Origin: Ruminococcus sp. zg-924
GTDB lineage: Bacteria; Bacillota; Clostridia; Oscillospirales; Acutalibacteraceae
NCBI RefSeq assembly: GCF_024433635.1
Contig: NZ_WNJZ01000012.1
Coordinates: forward strand, 1 to 64,000
Direction: 5' to 3'
DNA: 64,000 bases
Positions 51,764 to 61,184 of this stretch are shown here, in pieces. A program made the position numbers and the translations under genes. Within the stretch, counting starts at the first letter, position 1. Every line of letters starts with the position of its first letter. The notes under the pieces are model-generated. The model was not told where the DNA came from. It did not search any database and was given only the letters and a program-made list of their open reading frames with translations.

Positions 51764-52514
51764 GGCGTTTGCATCAAGAAATATCAAGGAGCTTATAAGA
51801 GATCCGCTAAGCTACATATTCTGCCTTGGTTTTCCGCTTATTATGCTTCTTGTTATGTCTGTAATCGGGCAGAGCATACCGGAAAACGAAGGAACTGCTA
51901 TTTTTAATGTGCAGAACCAGAGTGCCGGAACGGCGGTGTTTGGTCTTGCGTTTGTAATGCTGTTTGCGGCTCTGCTGATTTCAAAGGACAGAGCAAGCGC
52001 ACTGCTGTGCCGTCTTTTCGCTTCGCCGATGAGGTCGGTTGATTTCATTCTGGGCTACACACTGCCGCTTATTATAATTGCTGCTGCACAGCTTGCGGTT
52101 AATGTTATTTCATCAGTCATCATTGGTGCTGCTGTGGGCGAGAGCTTTAATTTTTTGAATTTGCTTATGAGCCTTGCCGTTCATATTCCGACAATATTTT
52201 TGTTTATCGGATTAGGCATAATATTCGGCACACTGTTCAACGAGAAGTCCTCGCCGGGAATTTCATCCATAATCGTGTCGCTTGCGCCGATGCTTGGCGG
52301 AGTCTGGATGCCGATTGACGCAATGGGCGGCGTGATTCTGACTATTGCGAAAATCTTTCCATTTTATCACGCAGTAAAAGCTTCAAGAACAGTCCTTGCC
52401 GGCTCAAGTGAGGGCGTAGCTGCAAGCATATTGATTTTATGCGCTTGGGCGGCTGTTATATTTATTCTTTCTATCTTCGTTTTCAAGGCGAAGATGCGTT
52501 CAGAGAAGAAGTAA
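51753..52514 (+). CDS. ABC-2 type transporter permease
   Basis: 253 residues with six membrane helices (first about 20-40, last about 225-245) and the ABC-2 pattern: an N-terminal RNIKELIRDPLSYIF amphipathic segment, the KDRASALLCRLFASPM intracellular loop, and a YHAVKASR motif before the last helix. Forms a drug/lipid-type exporter with the preceding ATPase; substrate unknown. GGAGG upstream of the ATG. Confidence 0.9.
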   Translation: MRIKAFASRNIKELIRDPLSYIFCLGFPLIMLLVMSVIGQSIPENEGTAIFNVQNQSAGTAVFGLAFVMLFAALLISKDRASALLCRLFASPMRSVDFILGYTLPLIIIAAAQLAVNVISSVIIGAAVGESFNFLNLLMSLAVHIPTIFLFIGLGIIFGTLFNEKSSPGISSIIVSLAPMLGGVWMPIDAMGGVILTIAKIFPFYHAVKASRTVLAGSSEGVAASILILCAWAAVIFILSIFVFKAKMRSEKK

Positions 52515-52539
52515 GGATAATAAACAGAATAAAAAACAA

Positions 52540-52581
52540 AAAACTCACACCTTGGCAATTAATTGTCATAGTGTGAGTTTT
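52540..52581. terminator. Bidirectional terminator, ABC operon and trp operon
   Basis: AAAACTCACAC 52540-52550 pairs perfectly with GTGTGAGTTTT 52571-52581; inside, TGGCAATT/AATTGTCA forms a further stem. T-rich sequence follows on both strands, stronger on the minus strand after trpA. Confidence 0.8.
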
Positions 52582-52616
52582 GCTTTTGCTTTGATTTCGC
52601 CTTTGGCAGAATACTA

Positions 52617-53390
52617 TTATTTTATTGCATCCTTCATTTCCTTGACATAAGCCTTTACAGGTTCAATGCAGTCCTTGCCGTACTTTGCGCAAAGCTTAAC
52701 TATTGCGCTTCCGACTATAACTGCGTCGGCGTACTGAGCCATATGCTTTGCCTGCTCAGGTGTTGAAATGCCGAAGCCAATGGCGGTGGGCACGTCGCTT
52801 ACTTGCCTTACGCTGTCAATCATAGCGCCAATGTCTGTCTTTATTTCGCTTCTGACGCCCGTAACGCCCATTGAAGATACGCAGTATAAAAACCCCTGAG
52901 CGTCTTTTGCAATCATCTTTATCCTGTTTTCGCTTGACGGAGCAATCATAGAAATAAAATCAACTCCGTGCTTTTCGCAGTATGGCGCAAGCTCCTCTTT
53001 TTCCTCGTAGGGAATATCGGGAACGATTAAGGCGTCAATCTGAAGTTCCTCACATTTTGAGAGGAATTTTTCACAACCGTAAACATATATAGGGTTTATG
53101 TATGTCATAAACGCAAGAGGAAAGCTTGGGATAGCCTTTCTTACCTCGGCAACCATATCAAAGATTTTGTCGGTAGTAGCTCCTGCGCTCAATGCACGCT
53201 CGTCTGCCTGCTGTATTACAACGCCCTCTGCAACAGGGTCCGAAAACGGGATTCCAATCTCTATCAAATCAGCTCCGCTTTCAGCCATACCTATTATAAG
53301 CTTCTTTGTTGTGTCAAGGTCGGGGTCGCCTGCCGTTACAAAGGGGATAAACGCCTTGCCGTTTTTGAAAGCCTGTGTTGTCTTACTCAT
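52617..53390 (-). CDS. trpA: Tryptophan synthase alpha chain
   Basis: Cleaves indole-3-glycerol phosphate to indole and G3P. 257 residues with [29 protein letters not shown] (catalytic Glu), [11 protein letters not shown] (catalytic Asp) and phosphate-binding [10 protein letters not shown]. Its ATG lies inside the last codons of trpB, nine bases after GAGGAG, so the two are coupled. Last gene of trpEGDCFBA. Confidence 0.97.
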   Translation of the reverse strand: MSKTTQAFKNGKAFIPFVTAGDPDLDTTKKLIIGMAESGADLIEIGIPFSDPVAEGVVIQQADERALSAGATTDKIFDMVAEVRKAIPSFPLAFMTYINPIYVYGCEKFLSKCEELQIDALIVPDIPYEEKEELAPYCEKHGVDFISMIAPSSENRIKMIAKDAQGFLYCVSSMGVTGVRSEIKTDIGAMIDSVRQVSDVPTAIGFGISTPEQAKHMAQYADAVIVGSAIVKLCAKYGKDCIEPVKAYVKEMKDAIK

Positions 53391-54567
53391 AAATATCAAC
53401 TCCTCTGTATCTTGCTATGGCGGCAACGTCCTTGTCGCCCCTGCCCGAAAGATTTACTACAATAATCTTGTCCTTGTCCATTGTCGGCGCAAGCTTGATT
53501 GCGTATGCAACAGCATGAGCGCTTTCGATGGCAGGAATGATTCCCTCTGTTCTTGACAAATATTCAAATGCGTCAACCGCTTCATCATCTGTAATAGGCA
53601 CATACTGTGCTCTGCCTATGTCCTTGAGGTTTGCGTGCTCAGGCCCTACGCCGGGGTAGTCAAGACCTGCCGAAATTGAATATACAGGAGCAATCTGTCC
53701 GTACTCGTCCTGACAGAAGTATGACTTCATTCCGTGGAAAACGCCGAGAGTGCCGTTTGCCATTGTTGCGGCATTTTTTGGGTTGTCAACGCCAAGACCC
53801 GCCGCCTCACAGCCGATAAGTGCAACCGACTCATCGGGAATGAACTCGTAAAATGCGCCCATAGCATTACTGCCGCCGCCTACACAGGCTAAAACAGCAT
53901 CGGGAAGTCTGCCTTCCTTTTCCATAATCTGAGCCTTTATTTCCTTGCTGATAACGCTCTGAAAGTCACGCACAATTGTCGGGAACGGGTGAGGCCCCAT
54001 AACCGAGCCTAACACATAATGGGTGTCGTTTACTCGTCTTGTCCATTCTCTGAGCGTTTCGTTTACTGCGTCCTTAAGGGTCTGGGTGCCGCTTGTAACG
54101 GCGTGAACCTTAGCCCCCAGAAGCTCCATTCTGTACACGTTAAGAGCCTGTCTGTCGGTGTCCTCTTTACCCATATAAATCTCACATTCCATACCCATCA
54201 GTGCGGCTACCGTAGCCGTAGCAACCCCGTGCTGGCCTGCCCCTGTTTCGGCTATTACTCTTGTCTTGCCCATTCTCTTTGCAAGCAGAATCTGACCGAT
54301 AACATTGTTGAGCTTATGTGAGCCTGTGTGGTTTAAGTCCTCACGCTTCAAGTAGATTTTTGCGCCGCCCAAATCCTTAGTCATTTTCTCTGCATAATAA
54401 AGCAATGACGGACGTCCTGCGTAATTCTTGAGCAGTGCTTCAAATTCTGCGATAAATTCGGGGTCGTCCTTGTACTTGTTGTAAGCCTCTTCAAGCTCGT
54501 TTACGGCGTTCATCAGCGTTTCGGGTATGAACTGTCCGCCATGAATACCAAATCTGCCCTTTGACAT
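53383..54567 (-). CDS. trpB: Tryptophan synthase beta chain
   Basis: PLP enzyme condensing indole and serine. 394 residues with the PLP-lysine segment [27 protein letters not shown], the phosphate loop [11 protein letters not shown] and [13 protein letters not shown]. This is TrpB1-type (pairs with TrpA). Overlaps trpA; its start abuts the trpF stop. Confidence 0.98.
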   Translation of the reverse strand: MSKGRFGIHGGQFIPETLMNAVNELEEAYNKYKDDPEFIAEFEALLKNYAGRPSLLYYAEKMTKDLGGAKIYLKREDLNHTGSHKLNNVIGQILLAKRMGKTRVIAETGAGQHGVATATVAALMGMECEIYMGKEDTDRQALNVYRMELLGAKVHAVTSGTQTLKDAVNETLREWTRRVNDTHYVLGSVMGPHPFPTIVRDFQSVISKEIKAQIMEKEGRLPDAVLACVGGGSNAMGAFYEFIPDESVALIGCEAAGLGVDNPKNAATMANGTLGVFHGMKSYFCQDEYGQIAPVYSISAGLDYPGVGPEHANLKDIGRAQYVPITDDEAVDAFEYLSRTEGIIPAIESAHAVAYAIKLAPTMDKDKIIVVNLSGRGDKDVAAIARYRGVDIYE

Positions 54568-55181
54568 TATTTTTCACTCCTGATTAGTTTTATTATTTCC
54601 TCTATTTTATCCCGACTTTTAAAGCCGTTTTCTTCAACACCAGTGCTAAGGTCAAGGCAATAAGGCTGCACCTGATTTTGCGCAGATAAAATATTGCCGC
54701 TGTTGAGTCCTCCTGCAAGGAAGAAAGGCTTTGAAAGCTTTGGAATAAGCCCCCAGTTAAAGCTCTCGCCTATGCCGCCGTATTGACCTTTGCGGTAGAC
54801 GTCAAGAAGGAGGTAATCGCACGGAAGCTTTTCTGCTTTAAGCACCTGCTGTGTTGACTGAACACGAACAGCCTTGATAATTTCCCTGCCGGTTCTTTCC
54901 TTGACGGCGTTTATATATGCCTCGTCCTCGTCGCCGTGAAGCTGAATTAAATCTATAATTCCGCTGTCTGCTATACCGCATACAGTGTTTATATCCTCGT
55001 TTACGAACACTCCGACAGCCTTAATCCGGCGATCAAGTCTTGATTTAAGCTTTTTTGCAAGCTCCGGTGATATATACCTTTTTGTGTTTGCAAAGATAAA
55101 GCCGATGTAATCCGGTAAAAACTCGTTTACAAAGTCAACGTCGCACTCTCGCTTAAGACCGCAAATTTTTATCCTTATCAT
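54567..55181 (-). CDS. trpF: Phosphoribosylanthranilate isomerase
   Basis: Amadori rearrangement of PRA. 204 residues with [15 protein letters not shown] at the N terminus (catalytic Cys7 region), [22 protein letters not shown] and [15 protein letters not shown] replaced here by STGVEENG. Separate from trpC, not fused. Shares a one-base junction with trpB and overlaps trpC by four bases. Confidence 0.96.
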   Translation of the reverse strand: MIRIKICGLKRECDVDFVNEFLPDYIGFIFANTKRYISPELAKKLKSRLDRRIKAVGVFVNEDINTVCGIADSGIIDLIQLHGDEDEAYINAVKERTGREIIKAVRVQSTQQVLKAEKLPCDYLLLDVYRKGQYGGIGESFNWGLIPKLSKPFFLAGGLNSGNILSAQNQVQPYCLDLSTGVEENGFKSRDKIEEIIKLIRSEK

Positions 55182-55963
55182 ATCTCACCGCCGTTTAATT
55201 CCCTAAGCGCCGCTGTTTTGTCAGGCGCCCTCATCAGTGTTTCGCCGATAAGAACAGCGTCAACTCCGTTTTCCTTGAGCGCTGAAATGTCATCGGCGGT
55301 TTTTATTCCGCTTTCAGCAACAAATACACAGCTTTCGGGAACAAGTTTTCTTAGCCTTAAGCAGTTGTTTATATCAACGGTGAAGTCTTTTAAATTCCTG
55401 TTGTTTACGCCTATAATGTCAGCACCTGCATTCAATGCTGTTTCAACCTCATATTCATCGTGAGCCTCAACAAGAGCCGACAAACCGAGCGTGCGGCAAA
55501 TCTCAATATACTGCTTAATCGTGTCAATGTCAAGCAGAGCGCATATAAGCAGTACTGCTGATGCGCCGATAAGCTTTGCGGTATAAATCTGATGCTCGTC
55601 AATTGTGAAGTCCTTGCGGATAATCGGAATTGAAACCGATTTTGATATTTCAGTGAGGTAGCTGTCACTGCCCTTGAAGTAGTATGGCTCGGTAAGAACG
55701 GAGATAGCAGACGCACCTGCTTTTTCGTAATCTGCGGCTATCTGAAGATACGGGAAGTTCTCGGCAATAATTCCCTTTGAGGGTGAAGCCTTTTTAACCT
55801 CGCAGATATAGGAAAGACCGTTTTTCTTCAGAGCTTTGAAAAACGGAAAGCCTGTTTGCGCATCAAGTGCAAGAGCTGCTTTTTTAGCTGCATCGGTTGG
55901 GAAAAGCTGCTTTTCCTGTTCAATTCTTATTTTAGTTTTTGATGCTATTTCGTCAAGTATCAT
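55178..55963 (-). CDS. trpC: Indole-3-glycerol phosphate synthase
   Basis: Decarboxylative ring closure of CdRP. 261 residues with ICEVKKASPSKGII (catalytic Glu and Lys), SVLTEPYYFKGS, PIIRKDFTIDEHQI, IIGVNNRNLKDF and VAESGIKTADDI, all standard TIM-barrel motifs of the family. Stand-alone enzyme; starts five bases after trpD. Confidence 0.97.
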   Translation of the reverse strand: MILDEIASKTKIRIEQEKQLFPTDAAKKAALALDAQTGFPFFKALKKNGLSYICEVKKASPSKGIIAENFPYLQIAADYEKAGASAISVLTEPYYFKGSDSYLTEISKSVSIPIIRKDFTIDEHQIYTAKLIGASAVLLICALLDIDTIKQYIEICRTLGLSALVEAHDEYEVETALNAGADIIGVNNRNLKDFTVDINNCLRLRKLVPESCVFVAESGIKTADDISALKENGVDAVLIGETLMRAPDKTAALRELNGGEI

Positions 55964-55967
55964 ATCA

Positions 55968-56987
55968 TCACCCGATTTTAAAGCTGTTTGTTGCCTTTAT
56001 AAATTTTTCAAGCTGCTGCTTTGCCTTGCCGGAGTCGATTGTTTCTGCGGCAAGCTTAATGCCGTCCTCTATTGACTGTGCTTTTCCTGCAAGATACAGC
56101 ACAACGGCGGAGTTTAAAAGCACTATGTTACGCTTTGCACCCTTTTCTCCGTCGAGAATATCTACGGCAATCTGTGCGTTTTCCTGTGCGTCGCCGCCGA
56201 CAAGCTCTGAGCTTTCACACAGTGTAAAGCCGTACTGTTCGGGGTCAATTTCAAATTCGGTTAAGGTATCTCCGTTTATTTCACAGGCGAGTGTTTTGTC
56301 TGTCAGCGTGATTTCGTCAAGTCCGTCAAGTCCGTGGATAACCATACTTCTCTTAACGCCGAGCTTTTGCAGTACCTCTGCAATTGGGCGAACAAGCTCT
56401 GAAGAATAAACGCCGATAAGGTTAATTTCTGCGCCTGTCGGGTTTGCAAGAGGGCCTAAAATGTTGAAAACCGTTCTTGTGCCAAGCTCCCGTCTTACGG
56501 GTGCGGCATACTTCATTGACGAATGGTACAGTTGAGCGAACATAAAGCAAATTCCACATTCTTTAAGCACCTGCTTGTTCTGTTCCGGAGTGAGGTTGAT
56601 ATTAACTCCGAGAGCCTCTAAAATGTCAGCCGCACCGCATTTGCTTGACACACTGCGGTTGCCGTGCTTTGCAACGGGTACGCCTGCGGCTGATATTACA
56701 ATGCCGCTTATGGTTGAAATGTTGAAGGTATTTGCGCAGTCTCCGCCTGTTCCGACAATCTCGGCAACGGTGAAGTCACGCTTGAGCTTTATGCCCTTGT
56801 CACGCATAACTGTGGCGCAGGCTGAAATTTCGGTTGGGGTTTCGCCTTTTATTCTTAGTGCAGTCAGGAAGCTTGCTATCTGTGCATTAGTAGCTTCACC
56901 CGACATAATCTGGTTCATAACTGCCTTTGTTTCGTCAAAGCCGAGGTTTTCTCCGTTTATAAGCTTTTCTATTGCGTTTTTAATCAT
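55968..56987 (-). CDS. trpD: Anthranilate phosphoribosyltransferase
   Basis: Transfers ribose phosphate from PRPP to anthranilate. 339 residues with IVGTGGDCANTFNIST (PRPP loop), KHGNRSVSSKCGAADILEAL, and FAQLYHSSMKYAAPVRRELG. ATG 56987 follows AAAGG; ATG 57005 lacks a site. Not fused to trpG, which precedes it. Confidence 0.97.
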   Translation of the reverse strand: MIKNAIEKLINGENLGFDETKAVMNQIMSGEATNAQIASFLTALRIKGETPTEISACATVMRDKGIKLKRDFTVAEIVGTGGDCANTFNISTISGIVISAAGVPVAKHGNRSVSSKCGAADILEALGVNINLTPEQNKQVLKECGICFMFAQLYHSSMKYAAPVRRELGTRTVFNILGPLANPTGAEINLIGVYSSELVRPIAEVLQKLGVKRSMVIHGLDGLDEITLTDKTLACEINGDTLTEFEIDPEQYGFTLCESSELVGGDAQENAQIAVDILDGEKGAKRNIVLLNSAVVLYLAGKAQSIEDGIKLAAETIDSGKAKQQLEKFIKATNSFKIG

Positions 56988-57023
56988 TATATTCAGACCT
57001 TTCATTGTTTTGGTTTATTTGGT

Positions 57024-57590
57024 TTATATTTTAAGAAAATTCTCCATCATTACTCTGCCGTTATCGGTGAGGATTGATTCGGGGTGGAATTGCAGCCCGT
57101 AAATATTAAGATTTTTGTGTGCAAAAGCCATTATTTCGCCTTTTTCATCGGTGGCTGTTACAGATATGCAGTCCGGTAAGCTGTCCTTGTCGGCAATCAG
57201 CGAGTGATAGCGAGCGACTCTTTCCTTATCGCTAAGACCCTTGAAAATTCTGCACGAGGTGTCAATGTCAACAATGCTCGGCTTGCCGTGCATAAGCTCA
57301 TATGCGTGTGAGATTTTGCCGCCGAGAGCCTCGCATATAGCCTGGTGGCCAAGGCAAACGCCGAGGATTGGAATACTCTGCCCAAGCTGCTGCACCACCT
57401 GCTCGCAAACGCCTGCCTTTGAAGGATGCCCCGGACCGGGGGAGAGAATAATATGAGTAGGGGCTAAAGCCTTAATCTCACTTATTGTCAGCTCGTCGTT
57501 TCTTATTACCTTTATATCGCTGTTTATACCGCCTGCAAGCTGATACAGGTTGTAGGAAAAGCTGTCGTAATTATCAATTAAAAGTATCAT
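57024..57590 (-). CDS. trpG: Anthranilate synthase glutaminase subunit
   Basis: Class I glutamine amidotransferase giving ammonia to TrpE. 188 residues with LIDNYDSFSYNLYQL, LSPGPGHPSKAG, the nucleophile in LGVCLGHQAICEAL and the catalytic His-Glu in LQFHPESILT. GAGGAGGAG lies before the ATG, 12 bases after trpE. Could also serve folate synthesis, as in Bacillus, but context favours tryptophan. Confidence 0.97.
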   Translation of the reverse strand: MILLIDNYDSFSYNLYQLAGGINSDIKVIRNDELTISEIKALAPTHIILSPGPGHPSKAGVCEQVVQQLGQSIPILGVCLGHQAICEALGGKISHAYELMHGKPSIVDIDTSCRIFKGLSDKERVARYHSLIADKDSLPDCISVTATDEKGEIMAFAHKNLNIYGLQFHPESILTDNGRVMMENFLKI

Positions 57591-57602
57591 TTCTGCTCCT
57601 CC

Positions 57603-59063
57603 TCAGTACATTTCAATTTCTGCGGCGGTTTCTATTGCGTTGATAACCGCCTTTGCCTTGTTTGCTGTTTCAAGATATTCGCTTTCGGGTACGCTGTCTG
57701 CAACAATTCCTGCTCCTGCCTGAACATAAACCTTGCCGCAGCTTTTAACTCCCATTCTTATTGCAATGCATACATCTGTGTTGCCGCTGAAATCTATATA
57801 GCCTATCGCACCGCCGTAAATATTTCTCGGCTCCGGCTCAAGCTCCTCAATAATTTCACAGGCTCTTATTTTCGGAGCGCCCGACAGAGTTCCTGCCGGC
57901 AGGAGCGACTCGATAGCGTCAAAGGCGTCACAGCCTTCCTTTATATCACCCTCAACCTCGGAACATATGTGCATTATTCTGGAGTAGCGGTGAACCTGCT
58001 TATACTCTGTAACCTCGACGCTGCCAATTTTTGCTATTTTGCCAATATCATTTCTGCCTAAATCAACAAGCATATTGTGTTCGGCAAGCTCCTTTTCATC
58101 TGATAAAAGCTCAGCTTCAAGCTCGTCATCCTCTTTTGCGTTTCTGCCTCTCGGTCTGGAGCCTGCTATCGGGTAGGTTGACAGCCTGCCGTTTTTCAGC
58201 CTTACAAGTGTTTCCGGGGAGGAACACATTATCTCCTTACCGCCGAGTTTCATAAACACCATATACGGCGACGGGTTTGTTGTGCGTAGCACACGGTAAG
58301 CATCAAGCAAACTGCCTTCGTAGGTCGCTTCAAACCGCCTTGATACAACACACTGGAAAATATCGCCGTCATAAATATATTTCTTTGTCTTTTCAACCAT
58401 TTTGCAGAAGTCCTCTTTCGAGAAGTTGCAGTCAAAATTTACGTCCCTCGGAGTGTGGCTGTGTTCAATAGGGGAATGGTCAGTGATTAAATCTATAATC
58501 TTCTGAATATCATTGAGCGCCTTTTCGTACTGAGCGTAGATGTCGTTGGTTTTCATATTTACTATAATCGTAATTTTCTGGCTCAGGTGGTCATAGGCGA
58601 TAACCTTGTCGGCAAGGAGCAAATCAAAATCATTGAATTCGCCGTCCTTAAGCTTTAAAACAGGCTCGGCATAGCCTATCATATTATAGCCGAAGTATCC
58701 CACAAGACCGCCCGTAAACGGCGGAATACCCTCGATTTTCGGGGTTTTATAGTTTTTCATATACTCTCTTAAAATCTCAAGCGGCTTGTCGCTGTTACAG
58801 CTTGCGCTTCCCTCGCCCTCAACCGTAACAACGCCGTTTTTGCAGTAAATTCTTGCCTTCGGGTTAAAGCCGATAAATGAGTAGCGTCCCCATTTTTCGC
58901 CGCCCTCTATGCTTTCAAGCAGGAAAAAGTCCTGCTTATACATCTGAATACGGCGTATAAGATTAATCGGAGTTGTCAAATCGGCGTAAATCTCCTTGCA
59001 TATCGGAATAATGTCATAATCGCCTGCAAGAGCCTTTACTTGTTCAAAGCTTGGTTTTATCAC
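57603..59063 (-). CDS. trpE: Anthranilate synthase component I
   Basis: Converts chorismate to anthranilate. 486 residues with the N-terminal feedback site DFFLLESIEGGEKWGRYSFI (LLES binds tryptophan in known enzymes), and the chorismate-binding core with VSRRFEATYEG, YPIAGSRPRGR, MLVDLGRNDIGKI, VHRYSRIMHICSEVEG and GAPKIRACEIIEELEP. It starts with GTG 59063, after AAAGGATG. First gene of the operon, directly behind the T-box. Confidence 0.98.
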   Translation of the reverse strand: MIKPSFEQVKALAGDYDIIPICKEIYADLTTPINLIRRIQMYKQDFFLLESIEGGEKWGRYSFIGFNPKARIYCKNGVVTVEGEGSASCNSDKPLEILREYMKNYKTPKIEGIPPFTGGLVGYFGYNMIGYAEPVLKLKDGEFNDFDLLLADKVIAYDHLSQKITIIVNMKTNDIYAQYEKALNDIQKIIDLITDHSPIEHSHTPRDVNFDCNFSKEDFCKMVEKTKKYIYDGDIFQCVVSRRFEATYEGSLLDAYRVLRTTNPSPYMVFMKLGGKEIMCSSPETLVRLKNGRLSTYPIAGSRPRGRNAKEDDELEAELLSDEKELAEHNMLVDLGRNDIGKIAKIGSVEVTEYKQVHRYSRIMHICSEVEGDIKEGCDAFDAIESLLPAGTLSGAPKIRACEIIEELEPEPRNIYGGAIGYIDFSGNTDVCIAIRMGVKSCGKVYVQAGAGIVADSVPESEYLETANKAKAVINAIETAAEIEMY

Positions 59064-59094
59064 AAAAACACATCCTTTCGGTTAAATAAAAGTT

Positions 59095-59360
59095 TAACAT
59101 AAATAAAAAAGACCTTTGCCCCTAAAAGAAAGGGACAAAAGTCTTGAATACTTCTGCGGTACCACCCAAATTGACGGCAAAGCCGCCCACTCATCCGTGC
59201 AAACACACGAGCCTTTTTGTAACGGTAAAGGTTAACCCGTCGGCGCATACTCGGAAACCCTTTGACGCCGCCCTCGCAAGTCCATTCAAAGCCATATTGC
59301 CGCCTGCTCGCACCAAACGCAGACTCTCTGAACACAATTTATGACCTTTACTCACTCTTG
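59095..59360 (-). promoter_or_regulatory. Tryptophan T-box riboswitch
   Basis: On the minus strand: stem I base GTAAAGGT near 59350 pairing with ACCTTTAC near 59226; stem I bulge elements AGAGAG and GGTGCGAG; specifier TGG at 59284-59282 within GAATGGAC, the Trp codon; T-box sequence GGGTGGTACCGC at 59167-59156; then a terminator stem AAGACTTTTGTCCC / GGGGCAAAGGTCTT followed by Ts at 59146-59101. Uncharged tRNA-Trp would stabilise the antiterminator and switch on trpEGDCFBA. Confidence 0.95.
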
Positions 59361-59385
59361 TTCTTCGGTTTGTTATATTGGTTTT

Positions 59386-59414
59386 ATTATATGTTCGCTG
59401 ATGAAAAATGTCAA
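59386..59414 (-). promoter_or_regulatory. trp operon promoter
   Basis: On the minus strand a perfect consensus: TTGACA (59414-59409), 17 bases, TATAAT (59391-59386), about 30 bases before T-box stem I. Confidence 0.85.
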
Positions 59415-59642
59415 TGAAAATTTTGAAATTTTTTGAAAATTTAGTTGAAATGGGGTTAAAACGTTTTGCACCGACACAATGAATATATGATTAACCGTTG
59501 CAGGGAAACTTTGTGCTGCTTGCGGCATTGCGTGTCAGTGGCAGTATTTACATTTTGCAAAGCTTAAAAATGCACAATATAAGTATAGCACACTGCGATA
59601 AAACAGGCATAATGATAAATTTGCAGGATTTAGCAAAACAGC

Positions 59643-59671
59643 TTGCATTTTGGCGCTAAAAGTATTAAAAT
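59643..59671 (+). promoter_or_regulatory. Promoter of the aminotransferase gene
   Basis: TTGCAT 59643-59648, 17-base spacer, TAAAAT 59666-59671. The rest of the gap from 59415 shows no other feature. Confidence 0.5.
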
Positions 59672-59722
59672 ATAGGATGGCTAAAACACAATAATGAAAT
59701 TTTTGTGAGAGGATAGTTTATT

Positions 59723-61000
59723 ATGGCTATGTACAGTGAAATGAGCAGGGAAGAGCTTTTGCAGGAAAAGCTAAGCCTGCAAAAGGAATATGACGAGTTT
59801 AAGAGCAGAAATTTACAGCTTGATATGTCAAGAGGAAAGCCGGGCAGTGAACAGCTTGACTTGTCGCTTGATATGCTCACAGTGCTTAACAGCAAGGAGC
59901 AATGCATTGTAAACGGCACAGACTGCCGCAACTACGGCATACTTGACGGTATAAGCTCAATGAAGCAGATTTTTGCCGACTTGCTTGAGTGCGGCGAGGA
60001 CGACATAATGGTTGGCGGAAACTCAAGCCTTAATATGATGTTCGACGCTATTGCCTGTATGATGCACGCAGGCTTTGAGGGTTGTGAGCCTTGGGAAAAG
60101 CAGGGCGAGATTAAGTTTCTTTGTCCGTCACCGGGATATGACCGTCACTTTGGAGTAACTCAGTATTTCGGAATTAAAATGGTTCCGGTGCCGATGACTC
60201 CGACAGGTCCTGATATGGACATTGTTGAAAGCCTGGTTGAGAATGACGAAAAGGTAAAGGGCATATGGTGCGTGCCGAAATATTCTAACCCACAGGGTAT
60301 TACATATTCTGACGAAACTGTAACACGCTTTGCAAAGCTTAAGCCTGCCGCAAAGGATTTCCGCATTATGTGGGATAACGCTTACTGCATACACGATGTT
60401 ACTGATAAGCCGGAAAAGCTCTTGAGCATTGTTTCTGAGTGCAAGAAGTACGGCAACGAGGATTTGCCGCTTATCTTTGCATCAACCTCAAAGATTACAT
60501 TCCCCGGTTCGGGTGTTGCAGCTATGGCAACATCACCGAGAAATATGGCTCTGTTCAAGAAGAGATACCACTTCCAGACTATCGGCTATGACAAGCTCAA
60601 TATGCTCCGCCATGTGCTGTTCTTCAAGAACGCTGACGGCGTGAGAGAGCATATGAAAAAGCACAAGGCTGTGCTTGCTCCGAGATTTAATGTTGTTATC
60701 TCAAAGCTCAGAAGTCAGCTCGGCGGTCTTGGCGTTGCAACATGGCTTGAGCCTAACGGCGGCTACTTTGTTAGCGTTGACGTTATGGACGGCTGTGCAA
60801 AAAGAGTTGTCGCTTTGTGCAAGGATGCCGGCGTTGTTTTAACAGGAGCGGGTGCTACCTACCCATACGGCGAGGATCCGCACGACAGCAACATCAGAAT
60901 TGCTCCGTCATTCCCACCGGTTGCAGAGCTTGAAGTTGCAATGGATTTGTTCTGCCTGAGTGCAAAGCTTGCCGCTGTTGAGAAGTTGCTTGCACAATAA
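59723..61000 (+). CDS. Class Ic aspartate-type aminotransferase
   Basis: 425 residues, PLP-dependent. Visible: LDMSRGKPGSEQLDLS near the N terminus, GGNSSLNMMFDAIACMM, CPSPGYDRHF, KYSNPQGITYSDE, WDNAYCIHDV and the PLP lysine in STSKITFPGSG. The order matches the subgroup Ic Asp_aminotransf family (PF12897-like), which transaminates aspartate, and sometimes other amino acids, to alpha-ketoglutarate. Amino-donor range cannot be read from the sequence. GAGAGGA-type site before the ATG; monocistronic. Confidence 0.88.
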   Translation: MAMYSEMSREELLQEKLSLQKEYDEFKSRNLQLDMSRGKPGSEQLDLSLDMLTVLNSKEQCIVNGTDCRNYGILDGISSMKQIFADLLECGEDDIMVGGNSSLNMMFDAIACMMHAGFEGCEPWEKQGEIKFLCPSPGYDRHFGVTQYFGIKMVPVPMTPTGPDMDIVESLVENDEKVKGIWCVPKYSNPQGITYSDETVTRFAKLKPAAKDFRIMWDNAYCIHDVTDKPEKLLSIVSECKKYGNEDLPLIFASTSKITFPGSGVAAMATSPRNMALFKKRYHFQTIGYDKLNMLRHVLFFKNADGVREHMKKHKAVLAPRFNVVISKLRSQLGGLGVATWLEPNGGYFVSVDVMDGCAKRVVALCKDAGVVLTGAGATYPYGEDPHDSNIRIAPSFPPVAELEVAMDLFCLSAKLAAVEKLLAQ

Positions 61001-61067
61001 TTAATGTCAGAATATATAGCATTTGCACAAATTTAGTAAAATATAGTATATAATAATTACTGTTCCA

Positions 61068-61096
61068 TTGACTTTTTGTCGGAAAAAACGTATAAT
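61068..61096 (+). promoter_or_regulatory. Promoter of secDF
   Basis: TTGACT 61068-61073, 17-base spacer, perfect TATAAT 61091-61096. Confidence 0.75.
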
Positions 61097-61140
61097 AACT
61101 CTGTTATGTCCGTGTAAAAGCGAACTAACAGAGTTTTGTT
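61097..61140 (+). terminator. Hairpin with T-run at the 5' end of the secDF leader
   Basis: AACTCTGTTA 61097-61106 pairs perfectly with TAACAGAGTT 61126-61135 and TTGTTTTG follows. The stem begins about where transcription should start. Either a leader attenuator or a 5' stabilising stem; its A-U content makes termination uncertain. Confidence 0.45.
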
Positions 61141-61184
61141 TTGCTCTGCACGGAGCTATATTCAGTATTGGAGGATACACACAC

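Noticed and set aside
56575-57102. 175-codon plus-strand frame over trpD-trpG
   Set aside because: Complement of two trp genes; lacks ribosome site and any motif.
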